From: Gavia stellata
Lineage: Eukaryota > Chordata > Aves > Gaviiformes > Gaviidae
DNA length: 64,000 nucleotides
Assembly (NCBI RefSeq): GCF_030936135.1
Contig: NC_082594.1
Location: forward strand, 17,261,553 to 17,325,552
Reading direction: 5' to 3'
Part shown: positions 13,376 to 26,583 of the stretch, one piece after another
How the letters are laid out: each line of letters begins with the position of its first letter
Position numbering within the stretch: the stretch's first letter is position 1
Program-made: the position numbers and the translations under genes
The notes under the pieces: model-generated
The model's database searches: none
What the model was told of the DNA's origin: nothing
Seen by the model: only the letters and a program-made list of their open reading frames with translations

Positions 13376-16300
13376 GATTCAAATGTAGCAACACATATTC
13401 CAAACTGCTTAGTTAAATGCAAATGTGTTTGATTATTTGTGTAACTGAGCTCAGAATCTGGACGGATCTGTTAGATGAGAGGAAGGCATGCTGTCATCAC
13501 ACTTCAGAGGAGCGTGCACTGCTGTCAGCCTTTCCTTATGGCTAAAACAAGGATTCACACTCCCAGCTCACCAATCCATCATCTTCCATTAGCACCAAAC
13601 ATTAAAAATTTATAAAGGCCATACCCTGAATGTCTTTTTAAAGTTATATATCTCTAACAGGTCTAAAGACCTTCAACAAGGCTAAACTGTTGAAGTGGAC
13701 TTTAAAGTGCTTTAAGATCAATTATACATTTTCCTAAGACTTTGAAAAAAATTATATGACTTTTCAAGTTTTATATGTACATATAGATATATATATGTAT
13801 ATTTTAGCTATTCCTGTATGGATTCCAGCACCTGATTCTACCCAGCCTTATGCCTGATACTAATGTTTAAATCGATGCAAAATTGATGTAAAAATACAAC
13901 CACTAGTGTGGATGGGAAGATCTGCTCTGGTGAGATTTTTAAACCTATTTTGGTCTAATTGTATAGAAGTTTTGGAGAATTTGGAAGGCACAAGACTGCA
14001 GCAGTTTAAATCTAGTAACTCCACTAAAAGAGTCTTTTTACACATTACAGTAGTCATCAAGTCCATAACAATGTAACAGAGTTGGTGTCTTCACTTCTTC
14101 TGCCATGCCAAGGTACATGAGAGACTTCCCATGCTTTGGTGAGCAGACTGCAAGACTGCAAAAATTAATTTTTTGCCTGTATTGTAAAAGGAACACTGTT
14201 ATATTCTGGTTATCCGCAATACTGTCAATTGTTAGAATTTCCCTGACACTTGATTCTAAAACAACTATAAGAAAAAAAAAAATGGTTTTTTGGCTAAAAG
14301 ACAGAATCAATATTCTTTAAAAAATTCATCTGTTAAAAGCTCCATCACAAAGATTATGAAATAACTGCTGGAAAGCCGATAGAAAATTCAATGGCATTCT
14401 GAGAACATCTGATGATATTAGGGGTGACACTCACTGACTTTAAACATCTCCAGTGTAACTCTCTAGGAACCTGTAGGATGCAGTATATGACTGATTTTAG
14501 ATTGCTATTTGTGGGTGAGATAGTCATGCCCTACCAATCTTTTCTGAGTTTTGTTGGTGAAGACAACCAAGGGTGACTAATTCAGATGTTGATATTTACA
14601 CTACAGATGCCTGCACTTGGCCAGATAACTCCTACTCGTGATGACCAAAGTCCAGCCACCACATTGTAAAATAGAGTGAGACTAGCTCTGATTGCAACGT
14701 CAATGAGACAGAGAGACAAGGACAGAGTTGCTACCATCACCTCCAAACTGTATGTTTATGACCTTCAGCTTCACAGTATCTGATGCCTGGAGGTCACTTG
14801 TTTGCCACTCTGTGTGTAAACACACTACTTTGGACTCTTTGCTGTTCCCATAGTTGCTATTTAGATACCACCAGCCCCTAGAGATGACTGCTTTCCCTCA
14901 ACTCCAAAAGATTATGTTGGTTGGCACACATTTAATTAAAATTACCATTTAATTAATATAAAACACTTGTGAACTGGTGGGAACCCTTGTTACAGCAGCA
15001 GCTGGATGCCCTGAAATCTGAATTCTCAAAGTAGAGGTGAGAGGAGGTGGGAACACATGTCCCTGTTGGGGCCTGATGATAAATGTATCTCCAGCACACC
15101 TCAGGCATGATGCTTTGGATCAAGAGTGCTGAAGGCAGGTCAGTACAGCCATCCTGAGGACCTCTGGAGGTACAAGGCAACGCTCTCAGTGCATTTAACC
15201 AGGTACCTTTTCATTACAGCAGGAACTTGAACCTGTATCTCCTACGGCTCAAGTGAGTTAACTAACTATTGGCAACACAGAAATTTCCATGTTCATGTTA
15301 CTCTATTAATACTTAATTCTTAATTCTTCACACCAAGTGGAATGTCTACAGAAGATACCCCAGCCAGGGGCAGGCTAGTTTTGATCCTCGTCACTGGAAC
15401 TATTCCATGGAACAGACTCAAGATGGTAACAAATAAATTGAAAATACATGAAAATTAGATCATTTATATGGAGACTAAGTATAAGAGTTCACTTCATTTC
15501 TTAATATAGGGAATATGTAAAATGAACTTTAACACAAAGCAACAAAAGCAGTCACTGTATGAAACAATGAGTTGCATCATTCCCAAAGAAAATGTACAAA
15601 AAAAGCTTCATTTTAAAACAAGCAATTATCATTCTGAATAATGTTAAGAAGGCATGCCTGCTGTTTCTCTAGAGACATTTCTGAGTACAAGGGAGCTGTA
15701 ACAACCCTCAGGAAGGAGGCTCTCAGACAGGTTGAGTTACACTGATAGCCATGTCAGATAAAGTTAGGTTTGATATTTTCCAAATGTGCGATCAAAGCTG
15801 AAGGCTTTGAAGTGGCAAGCGTGATGCAATTGAGCCTGAAATTCTCACGGAGTTCCTGAGCAGAAGGGGAGGTTTCTTTCTTAAACATGTGGGCACAACT
15901 TCGAGCCCATCTCCTCTTACTCCGCATCAAACAGAATCAGGCTCAGGAGAGAGGGTGCAGTTAAGGTCATTGCTTTCAGACAGATTTCTCAGTGCTTAGA
16001 AGACAGGAGCTGATGTGGAAATGCTTCTGCTTCCTTCTCCTCCCATTTTATTTGGTCACAGGATACATTCAAAGCCTGAAAGAAGGCTGCAAGACATCTG
16101 AGCCATTAGCATGTAGAGCTGCTAGGATTTGGTCCATCGTGCTTACCTACTTCCCCCTCTATTCAGATATGACCACCTGATTATCACATCCCCTGTTGAG
16201 ACTTGAAAACCAGGAGTCACTGTGACATTAAATTAAGGTAGGAAAAAAAATTGGCGAGCATTAACCTTTTCCTTCTACTTTTGGCAAATTCTGTGGCATG

Positions 16301-17199
16301 TTTCCAGCGCTAAAAATAGGAGTCCTGGCCCAAAGAGAAAATGGGCTGACACTTTCACTCAGCATTGTTGTCACTGTGCTGTTTTCTGAAGACCACTGAA
16401 GCTCTTTGGGACTGTGTGGCAGTACAGCATTAGCAATTTGTGGTCAACCTGAAAAAAGGTCTCTGGAGATTTAACATTCCCACAAGGCAATAGAGGCCAG
16501 TCAGCATAGTGAAAGTGAAGTCCACCCAAACCAGAGTCATATTATCTCATCGCCTTACAGGTCTCAGTAATGGTCACACAATCCACACACAAGTAACTTG
16601 GTATGGTGTTCATCTGACCATTTGTGGATCAGCAAACCAGAGGAGCAGAAAGCCCTTTTCTCTGGTGCTTTGCTCTGGCTCCTGCTTCTGGCTGCATCCT
16701 TTTTCCTCCCCGCTCTGTGCTGGGCTACCCTGGCCCTTTTCCCTGTCTGTGACTCTCTAGACTAGTGTCCTGCCCTGTCAGGCATCAGTGGGCTATAGCT
16801 AGTGAGGAGGAAAGAGATTGATGAAAATGGAAATTTGAATGGGCACATTGTGCACCTGCTCTGCTGGTTGTTCTGAGGCTGCCTTTATTCCTTGCAGCTC
16901 TCCTACTGTCCCACACACCCTCTCAGCTCTCTTTCCTTATTTCAAGCCCCACAACAGCTCTGGTCTCTGGCATTTTCCTGCCAGAGCTCCCTCCATCAAA
17001 GCCCAGCTTGTCCCTCTGTCATGAACTTTCTTCCCTGCCCTGAGTTTTTCTACCTTTGCTCTCCTACACAAACCCCAAGGCTTGCTCCCATCCATTGGGG
17101 TTTCTTCCACTGTTGCAGCAGCTTGAATAGCTTTCTTGTGCCAAGGTGCCTTGATTTATCACCGTTGAAGGTTGTGATCTTGTCACCACCCAGCTCGCT
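13376..17199. other. Intergenic, no gene recognised
   Basis: Apart from a TA-rich microsatellite-like patch near 13,775–13,805, I see no repeat or gene I can name. Short open frames at 16.5–17.2 kb are leucine/serine/proline-rich low-complexity translations without domains. Confidence 0.55.
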
Positions 17200-17801
17200 T
17201 GTCATGGTTTAAGCCCAGTTGGCAACTAAGCACCACACAGCCGCTCGCTCACTCCCCCCCTGCCCCAGCAGGATGGGGGAGAGAATTGGAAAAGTAAAAG
17301 CGAGAAAGCTCGTGGGTTGAGATAAGAACAGTTTAATAAGTGAAATGAAATGAAATAAAATAAAATAATAATGATAATAAAAATTGTAATGAAAAGAAAA
17401 ATAACAACAACAACAAACAAGAAAGGCAAGTGATGCAAATGAAAACAATTGCTCACCACCCTCCAACCGATGCCCAGCCCGTCCCCAAGCAGCGGTCCCC
17501 CGGCCAGCTTTCCCCCTAGTTTATATACTGAGCATGACATCATATGGAATGGAATATCCCTCTGGTCAGTTGGGGTCAGCTGTCCCGGCTGTGTCCCCTC
17601 CCAACCCCTTGTGCACCCCCAGCCCACTCGCTGGTGGGGTGGGGTGAGAAGCAGAAAAGGCCTTGACTCTGTGTAAGCACTGCTCAGCAGTAACTAAAAC
17701 ATCCCTGTGTCATCAACGCTGTTTCCAGCACAAATCCAAAACACGACCCCATACTAGCTACTATGAAGAAAATTAACTCTATCCCAGCCAAAACCAGAAC
17801 A
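17200..17801 (-). mobile_element. Endogenous retrovirus LTR, minus strand, probably solo
   Basis: Read on the minus strand, the element starts TGTTCTGGTTTTGGCTGGGA at 17,801 and ends AAACCATGACA at 17,200. These are the TG...CA ends of an LTR type found in very many bird genomes. In that orientation it has a TATATAA box (plus-strand TTATATA at 17,521–17,527) and an ATTAAA polyadenylation variant (plus-strand TTTAAT at 17,332–17,337). Its A-rich and (GAAAT)-like internal run spans about 17,336–17,430. No gag, pol or env sequence flanks it, so it is a solo LTR of about 602 bp. Flanking bases TCGCT and CTGCT agree at only three of five positions, so no clean target duplication remains. Confidence 0.85.
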
Positions 17802-19519
17802 CTGCTCTTTGAGGCAATATAATATCTCCAGTCCTCCATGACAGCTAACCTCAGACTAACTTGTAAACCTCAGACTGGTTACACTGTTGTCCCCAGGACT
17901 CTTCCCAACTGAACCACATCCATTGTGAAGTCCCGTACCGAAAGCTGCCTCCAGCTCATCTCAGTGGGCACAATTAAAGCACAAAGATTCCTTCAAGTGT
18001 ATTGCAGACAGTATTCCTAAATCTGATATTTATTTTGTCTGCAGAAGTATGAAGATGCTGGTGCATTTTCTTCCTGGTTTTTTGCAGTAAAGCTGCAGAG
18101 CCACTCATCCTTCATTCATCATTTCTGTAGTAGATGACTCCTAATTAAGTATACATTGTCCATCCTAATTTGCATTCAATTTTTTCTATACTATTTATCC
18201 AATGTGTTAGCTCCATACAAAATTTTTCAACAGTTCATACTATATGGAAAAGAATAAGGGAACAAGGAAGGACAGAACATGTTTTAATACTGAGAAACAT
18301 TATTTCCTTATGACTAATTACCAGCTACAGTGAAATTAGTATTTAATACAGCTGATTCCTTTTCAAAAGTTTTCCTGTTAAATTGGTGATTTCCTGCAAA
18401 ATGCATTGCAGAAAGGCTGCATTTAAAGTCATCACTTCAGGGTTATTTTCAAAATGATGGTAATTCGATGTTTTTGTGACATTAGCAACAGACATGTTAG
18501 GTTGTTACAGTGACAGAAGTGATGTGATGAATTCATGGAAGTGAGTGACATTACAGTGACAGTTTGGGAACAGTTACTTCAGTTATGAGCTTGGCTTTGA
18601 AGAAAAAAGACAGATGAAGATTTGTAAATCTAAAGCTTCTCTGTGTATAAAATGCCAAATATCCTAACTTCCCCCTGACTAAATCTACAGTTGAAAGAAG
18701 ATAAATATTTCAACAGTAGTTCCTCAGGCCCATTTACTGTAATATCCATTAGAAAAATAAGCTTTATATCCATATATTAAGCTTATAATATGGGATAAAC
18801 ATCTCAGTTCAGTAAAGGTGATGTATATGAAGAGTTTCCCAGAAGGTGGAAAGCAGAAGTAGTAATTTCTAGGCAGGACAACATGTTTTTGTTTTCTGAT
18901 TACGTATGAAGTCATCAATCAGAAAACTTTCTCTTCTCTTTTTGAATCAGCTGTCTTGGATAAATGCAAAAATTAACTTTAAAAAAAATTATTATTCATT
19001 AAAATGATGCTAAGACAAAAGATGTCCCTTTCTAGAACACCCTTTCTTATGGTCTTTGTCAGAAGAAAGAAGAGGAAAGAAAAAGATTTGTACATTTTCC
19101 AACTGTGGTATTGAAAATTTATACAGGGCATCAGCACATGAATAAATGCTGCTGAGCAACATTTCAGTCAATGTGAAGACTGGTGTCAGCCCACAATAAA
19201 AATAATGAAAAAATGTCAAACTCCACAGTTTCAGCTGCCATTAACGTCAAACAGAAAGAAGCACAAATGAAACAGGAACAAAGAAAGAACTACTGCAGTA
19301 TTCACAGAAGTGGACAGTACTTGGAGAAAGTCCTTGGAATGAGATACAGAAAGGCCAAATCTTTTGTACCAAGTTGTTACTAGTGGTCAAGCAGAAGTCC
19401 AAACATCTTGTTAGAACAAATCCAGTGGAAGACCGTTCCAAGGAAATAGAGAGCAACTCCGGAAACACCAAGTCAGGAGTGGCATACAAAGACTTGAGGG
19501 GGACATATAGGCAGTGAAA
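17802..19519. other. Intergenic, no gene recognised
   Basis: AT-rich unique-looking sequence with only short frames lacking similarity. No dispersed repeat was recognised. Confidence 0.55.
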
Positions 19520-19765
19520 TGGCAAGGCGCAGTGAAGGGCAAGACAGAAGTTGCAACAGCAGAAATTGAAGTTAGACATCTATAAACAACATTTTCACAG
19601 AGAGGTTGGTCAAGTGTGGAGACGGGCTGCTCAGAGGGGTTGCAGAGCCTCCATTCTTGGAGATATTTAAAAGCTGCTGGACACCGTCCTGAGCAACCTG
19701 ATTTAACACTGAAGTGCAATGTCCCAGCTTTGAGTGGGGGCTGGTACAGAAACTTGCAATGGCCT
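19520..19765 (+). mobile_element. CR1 LINE 3' fragment
   Basis: The core is clear: a decayed GGTCAAG...GGGCTGCTCAGAGGGGTTG block is followed by GAGCCTCCATTCTTGGAGAT, a match to ATTTAAAAGCTGCTGGACAC and GTCCTGAGCAACCTGATTTA. These are the last codons and start of the 3'UTR of CR1 ORF2. The terminal octamers are lost. The minus-strand 189-codon frame covering this region is a by-product of the repeat and not a gene. Confidence 0.8.
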
Positions 19766-20691
19766 TCTTGCAAGTTAAACACTATTCTGAAAATGTTATT
19801 CAGTATAGGATAGGACTGCTTCCTTCCTGACACTGGCTCTGTAACATGAAAAAGTACTGTTGCTAGACTGGACAACCTAGAGAGAGATAGAAACAGTTGT
19901 CTGGTGGCTGAGCAGCTCCTACGTAGTGAACTAAAGAGAAAAAGGAAGCATGACTGTCCAATATGAGACTTCAGGGCCACTCTAAAAGTACACTTGATGA
20001 GTGCAATTTTCTGACTTTCAAACCCTTTGTAGCCAATGTGGCATCAATGAGTCAGAAAGGTGAGGGAAGAAACAAATTTCCTGGGACAGAAGGAATAGGT
20101 TGCTGCGCAGGAGGTTCATGCTAAGCAAGTGGTGCAGCAGTGCGTTCTGGGAGATGGTGTGAAGGGTGCGATATAAGGTGCTGATCATGCACAAAATTTA
20201 ACAGTCACCTGCACACCCATAGATCCTGACTCACCCATCCCAACAGGGAAGTGGCGTCTTCATCAAGGATTATTCATGTCTGGTAAATGAATAGTATTAA
20301 AATCACGAGACCATATATTAAACCCTTGCTCCTTATAATGCCCTGCTTTCCCATAGCCTCCTTGCACCCATCTACTCCTTTCATGACCAGGTACCACATA
20401 TTTCCCAAATCCCCTCCACTAGGAGACCATTTTGCAAGATCCACATGTAATTGCTTGGACTTCTACTGTCTGTAGGCACACAGTTCTCTATATACAGGAA
20501 AGAGGGATACTTTCACCTCTAAAAAAGATTTTAGGAAAAAGATAGAGCCAAAAGAATGGGGAGAGCAGCTCTAGCAAAGTCCCAGCTGAGAAAAGGAGAT
20601 GTGGATAGAGGCAGTGCTGGGGTGGTTACCCTTGCTGGTGGGTGTGAACATTTGTAGCAGAATAAATGCAAACTGTTGCAAATGAATCGTT
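19766..20691. other. Intergenic, no gene recognised
   Basis: Nothing identifiable was seen between two CR1 fragments. The sequence is moderately AT-rich with short frames only. Confidence 0.5.
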
Positions 20692-20790
20692 GAATCATAG
20701 AATCATTTAGATTAGAAAAGACCTTTAAAATCATTGAGTCCAACCATAAACAACCCAGTCCATGACTATACAGTGAAGCCCAAGGGGTTG
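20692..20790 (-). mobile_element. CR1 LINE 3' end fragment
   Basis: AATCATAGAATCATTTAGAT, then TAGAAAAGACCTTTAAAATC and ATTGAGTCCAACC, is the reverse complement of a CR1 3' end. The terminal octamers ATGATTCTATGATTC appear on the minus strand. The match fades after about 100 bp. Confidence 0.85.
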
Positions 20791-23700
20791 CTGGTTTCTG
20801 GTGTTTATTTTGAAAAAAGACAAAAAAGACAAAAAAATGGCAGTGTTACAAGGAGACAAGGAGCATCTATCAGCATATGTTATCATTTATATCATATAAA
20901 GATGATAGAGAAAACACTGATGGTAATGGGTACACCTACACTGGGGTGTGGGCTGGTCATTTCGTTTCACAAGCTGATCTTTGTGTGGTGCATGTTGATT
21001 CCCATCTCACGATACCCACCTACCACCTGGGGTGTTTATCTTCCCGAGGAACTCAGACTGTGATCATTTATTAGCACAGACAGTTTGGGCAATCCCTTTC
21101 AGAGACTCACAGGTCTACAGCCTGGAAGGGAAAATTACAAGCGTCTCATCGGAGGGCACATATGCCACGGCCCGCAGCACTTCCCATGCTGATGCTGGGC
21201 TTTCAAATGCCACTCGGAACTGACCTCATGATGTTGAGTGAAAGAAACTCTAGATCTCTACGTGTTTTGTGACAAGCCCTCAGGGGTAAAAAGTGTCTTT
21301 TATCAAGGTTAAGCGCAGCTATTTTCTGCATCCAGGAATTTGATTGTGTTGTTTTGCCTTTATCTGCTGTAACACTCTACCCTCAGAAATCTCCCATGTA
21401 GGTATTTCTAGACCTTAATCAAGCTATGTCGTCATGACCTGTTCTCTCAGATAAACTAAATTGATTTATTATTGAAATATCTCATTGTACATCATTTTTT
21501 TCCAACCTGGAGTCACTCTTGATCCATGTATCCTTGGGCTGTGTCACAACGCTTTAGTCAGTCGTATTTCATACTCCTGAAAGCTTCATCAAGCTAAGAC
21601 CACTTCGACACGAAGGAAGGAAACCTCTCCGCAGCCCTGCAAGATCCATTCAGATGTGTGCAGGTGAAGACAGAAAACTCCTCTGCCTTGCCTTTATTCA
21701 GCTGCAGATCTGCCTGTTTCTCTCCTGGGGGAAGTGGCAGGTTTGCTGTCCCAGCTGTAACCCAAGGGAAGGGATGCTCCCATCTGCCGCTACCTTTCCC
21801 TCAGCAAGCAGTCAGTGAGGGCACCTCCCAGGCCCTGCCGTGGCCACCAGCCTTAGATGGACACTCAGGGAAGAAAAGGACGAAGCCAAGTTCCCACCCA
21901 GACCCCTAGGACAGGTTTTCTCCCCAAAGCTGGTTCTGGGGCAACACAGCCGCCCGAATCCAGAGCAGCCACAGACTGATGGAGGGAGGACAAGGTGGGA
22001 TGAGAGCCCGACCACGCTTGGCAGTGGGTTATTATCACATGCTGCAGCGAACATGTGGTGGCTTTTTCCCTGCCTACTCCTCGCGGGCCTCCAACCTTAT
22101 TCTGTTAATTTCAGTGGGAAATGTGATGAGTAGGTGAATATGTCCTCTGAATCGGTATTTCAGTCAGAAAAGATTAATTTATGCATGTTTGATAATTGGT
22201 GATGCATTTCTTAATTTGATTTCTTTTGGATGATTTCCTATATACCCACACATACACACACAAAAAAAAAAGGACAAAAAGTTTTTTGGCTGCTGTACTT
22301 TGTGTATATCAGTAGCATGGTACATAGGGGTTGGTGGGGGGTTTTTTTGCAGAATCCATGAGAGCTGCTAAAACTTATCAGACAGACTGCCTTTGAAACT
22401 GAAATTTCTTGGGTAACCCTGGGAAAAATATTGCACAGGCAATAGCAGTGCTGGCTACCCCCAGATCACACCAGTAAGTCTTAGCGTTAGCCTTTATTTA
22501 CAGAGAAAACCACATCTCAGTTATCATTCTCCTTCAGTCTTTGCATCCTCTGTTGTGCTTCCAGAGATGAACTGCCTGGTATTTTTGTGATGAGATTGTC
22601 TGTCCATTTGTAACACTGTTGAGTCAGCCTGGCAATGTTGTGAAACTTGGGTGCAGATGTATAGGAAGCCATGGAAGAGGAGTGCGCTGAGAATTGATTT
22701 GAGCCTTTCTTTCTGCTGCTGACATAAATATGCTCAACCCTTGCAAACCTATTTGTCCCTGAAGATTCCTACCACCTATGAAACAGTACCTCACAGGGCT
22801 GCAGAGGTTCACAGTAGTTCCACTGGAGGTCAGATTTCAATAAGGAACAAGCCAAAGATACTAAATTTCGATATTGAGACTCTAGAGGCATTTGGGTTTA
22901 GTTCTCACAAATTTCTTGTTATTTTTTCCTTTAATACTTGTTTAAAACAAGTTCCTACCATTTCTCTTCCTTTTGCTCAGTCCCTATTATTTCCCTTCCT
23001 TCTCCAGTATAAAAAAATCTGTATATTGGGCAGAAATTATCCAGGCAGCGATTGTACCTGAGGTTTGGGAAATCTGAACAGGACACTTCAGTTTTATTCC
23101 CTGCCTCACTACGCTGATTTTAAAAAAGAATTTAAAACTTCAGTTTGAACTGCAGGTTGAATGAATTTGTTATAAAAATAACAAAGGAGCAGAGATAAGG
23201 CTAAAACAAATATTTCCAATGAAAATGCAGGATTAAAAAGATCAGTGTGGAATTCACATTATGAAAAAACAAAGACACTGTCAGAAAACAAGCTTGATGG
23301 GAATACATTGGTTCACCTGAAAATATAGTCTCAGAGCTCCCCATTTGTATCTGTTGTACTGAAATTTGCTTTCTGGCATCCATTTTTAGTTATCAAATTA
23401 AAATTAACTATAAACAATGACGTTAGAATTTGTGCCACATAAACTGTATCTGCTACAATTCTGGACCTGCTCGCTTATCTCAGGCACTCATTCCAGGACA
23501 GTCCCATATCCCAGGACTTTGACAAGAAATATTCCGGCCAGGAAATGTGCTATGCAACTAACCTGAGCAGCTCCATCCCACCCTTCCAGTTGTACAATTT
23601 CCTTTGCCTTGGGTGCACCCCTAATTTTCTGAGAATCTCACCATGAAAGTTCACCATTACTTATAGAGGAACGATTTCAGCCTGAAATGTATTTAGTTCA

Positions 23701-26237
23701 GTCTCATCCAATCAGTTTGAATAACCAGTACAAACACTTCTTAGCAAAGGATCTTGCTTCTTCCTTTCTTTTTTCAGTCTCAAAGAAGCTTTTTTTTTTT
23801 TGCCTTTTTTTTCCCTTGCTTTTTCTTTTCCTTAGGAGACTTTGAATCAGTGCCCATGATGTCCTCTTGGTCACTAGATAGGGATAAGTGCTTTAAATTT
23901 CCTTAGGAGTTGCTAGTATTGTTAATTTGGTCTCTTCTTGAGAGTATCTCTGAATTCTCCCACTGTCCTTGCTCTCCACCCTTTTCTTCTTCTCTAGCTC
24001 CCAGTTACAGAAGCACAGCAATGGTGGGGAGGCTGTGCAGCAGATGGGAAACACCCTGCCACCCACCCAGACCACTTGTGTCACACTGAACAAGAATAAT
24101 TAACGAAAATAACAACCTCCTTCCCTCCCACTGGTGAATATCACCCAATCAAAAATGTCATGTGTTTCAGAATTGTAGTATGCACCTGGGTAAAAGCATG
24201 TTAGCATACTGGAGAAGTGTTCATCTGCATCACCTGTGGGCTCAGGGGCACCTCTTATCTTGGGGTCCATGGGGTCCATCTCTATCAGAACCTATATTCT
24301 CCTAAACCTCCTTTGGGTTATATGCACACATGCACACACACGTGCGTGTGCGTATTTTCCTGTTCAGATCTCCATCAACTGAAGAGCTGTAGAGAAACTG
24401 CTGAGTACTCTGAGCTTCCCTTGGTGCAGGCAATGGTGAGGATGTTAGCACAGTGCTGGTCAGGAGAAGGACCAGTGGCCCTGCCACCGTGTGCGCCACG
24501 TAGGGTCCTGCTGACCACAAGGGACAGTGGCAGATCAAGTCTGTCTGGAGGTTGCTCCCTTCCCTTTGGCAGTGGCAGAGGGGGTTTGGGAGGAGGCTTT
24601 TCAAAGGCTGCTCCACTTGCACTGTTTTTGTGTTTCCCCTAACCTCTTTCTGAACTCTTGGATGAAAAGCTGTGAACTGAAGCTCACAGAGCTCCATTTC
24701 TGTCTTTCCCATAAAAGACTTTTGTTCTACAGGAAATAACTCTTTTCTACAAAAAGAATAAACATACGAACTACTCAGGCTTAACAATGCTCATATATCA
24801 AAAGGGACAGTGTGAAGAGGGCACAAGGGACTTACTTTCTGAATGGGATTCCTCATCCTGAATAAAAGTTGGCATCTTCTAATAGACTGAATTTTCTTTT
24901 CTAGAGAACAGTCCAGCTCAACTGACAAGCTTCTGAGTACAACGTCCTAAATAAACAGCCTTGTCTCCTTCTTGCAGAAACATTGCAATTATTGTAAATA
25001 CTGCAGTTGGGAAAACAATTTGAATGAAGGGAAGCTGGCGGGCTCCAGGAAGGAGGAGGAGCCAGCATGTGCACCTCGATTCACAGGAAGGGTCCTTTTG
25101 TGATAAAAACAAAGTAGGGCAAGTATTTGTGTTCACTTCTGCCTCTGAAAGAACTGCTTCCAGAAAATATTTTGTTATCAAGATAATCCATGGCCAAAAA
25201 TTTAGATTATCTAGTTCTTATATATATGGTCAAATACAAATCAGTTCTCTGATTACTCTCATAGAGGAGTATGTGACAATACATATTTGACTTGGCAGAA
25301 ATGCTGTTTTTTTCAGAGACAGCTCAGAGGTAGGTGATAACCCTTAGCTTGTCCATTAAAAGTAAGAGATTTCCTGGATACCGCTCTGAATTAGCCCACA
25401 ATTTCTCCTCTATATTTCCAGGCCAAAAGATCTCTCCAGTCCCAACTTGTAAAATCAACAGTGCTAGTTCTTTTAGGTATAGTCTGGTCTGAGTGAGTTA
25501 GAAAGCCATTAGTGCACCAGCCACCAGCCTTAGAGCAGACAGTGTGCCAGCATTCTGGGAGATATGTGCAGGGAGATCTGCACATCTAAAAGCAGCTGTA
25601 TTCCTGCTCATTCCCTGAGCAGGACTTTAAAAGCAGCAGAAACACCCATACAAACAAACAACAAAATCAGATTTTTTTTTAATGGTCTCGTTACATTGGT
25701 CCATTTTTGTCTCCTGCGCTTAGCTCTGAGAATTTTTTCTCTGCTAAAACCAATATGAAATAATAATAGCTTTTATCTGTGGGGGTTTTTTCCATCTTTT
25801 GTGCAATTCTTTAAAGATCTGGGCACTTGGAAGTAGACAATCACAGCTCAGGGGGAGGCTGACCATCTCTCTCCTTCTCCCTCAGCTGCTTGGACTCAGA
25901 TATGGGCTGGCCCCTGGGATCCCAGAGGAAAAGGACCCTTATCCTCCCCAAGTCTCTGTGCCACCGCTGGCCACCAGCCTGCTCCAAGCTCTCAGGTCCT
26001 CTCCGGAAATCCTGCAGCATATTCCCTCAGCTCTGCGAGTGCTCAAGGTGCTAGTGGGCTAAAATGTTGATCTTGTTAAGCATATCTGAACCCAGGCCCA
26101 GGAAAATTAGCAATTCATCTCTTCACCTTTGTATATTCAGTTTTCCCACTTTTTCTGCTGTGATTTTACTTTCTTAATTGCTGTTTTGCTGCAATAGTGC
26201 AAAAAGATAGATACCAGAAATGGAGTGACTGATCAAA
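20791..26237. other. Intergenic, no gene recognised
   Basis: About 5.4 kb lies between CR1 copies. A GC-richer patch at about 21.6–22.1 kb and another at about 24.4–24.6 kb have short frames without domains. A 37-nt alternating purine–pyrimidine run at 24,319 is listed separately. A pyrimidine-rich patch sits near 23,760–23,835. No RNA gene or named repeat was recognised. Confidence 0.5.
24319..24355. repeat. 37-nt perfect alternating purine–pyrimidine run
   Basis: TATATG, then CACACATG, (CA)n, CGTGCGTGTGCG and TAT alternate pyrimidine and purine without a break from 24,319 to 24,355. Such runs, mainly of CA/TG and CG steps, are the classic sequence able to form left-handed Z-DNA. It is a compound dinucleotide microsatellite. 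Confidence 0.8.
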
Positions 26238-26583
26238 GGGTGCTTATAAGAAAGATGGGGACAGACTTTTTAGTAAGGCCTGTTGTGACAGGGTAAGGGG
26301 TAATGGTTTTAAACTAAAGGAGGGTAGATTCAGACTAGATAGAAGGAAGAAACTTTTTACGATGAGTGTGGTGAAACACTGGAACAGATTGCCCAGCGAG
26401 GTGGTAGATGCCCCATCCCTGGAAACATTCAACGTCAGGCTGGATGGGGCTCTGAGCAACCTGATCTAGTTGAAGATGTCCCTGCTCATTGCAGAGGGGT
26501 AGGACTAGATAACCTTTAAAGGTCCCTTCCAACCCAAACTATTCTATGATTCTTTGATTCTATGATTCTGTGATTCTATGATA
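26238..26583 (+). mobile_element. CR1 LINE 3' fragment (octamer tail intact)
   Basis: The sequence encodes the C-terminus of CR1 ORF2 in one open frame, with landmarks [24 protein letters not shown] and APSLETF, ending LSNLI then TAG. The CR1 3'UTR follows (GGTAGGACTAGATAACCTTT, TCCCTTCCAACCCAAACTA). A terminal array of about four and a half ATTCTRTG-like octamers runs to about 26,583. The 5' truncation is inside ORF2. It belongs to the same subfamily as the copy at 27.4 kb. Confidence 0.93.

Noticed and set aside
19411..19980. A 189-codon minus-strand frame
   Set aside because: It is antisense across a decayed CR1 fragment, shows no domain and has no splice or promoter context.
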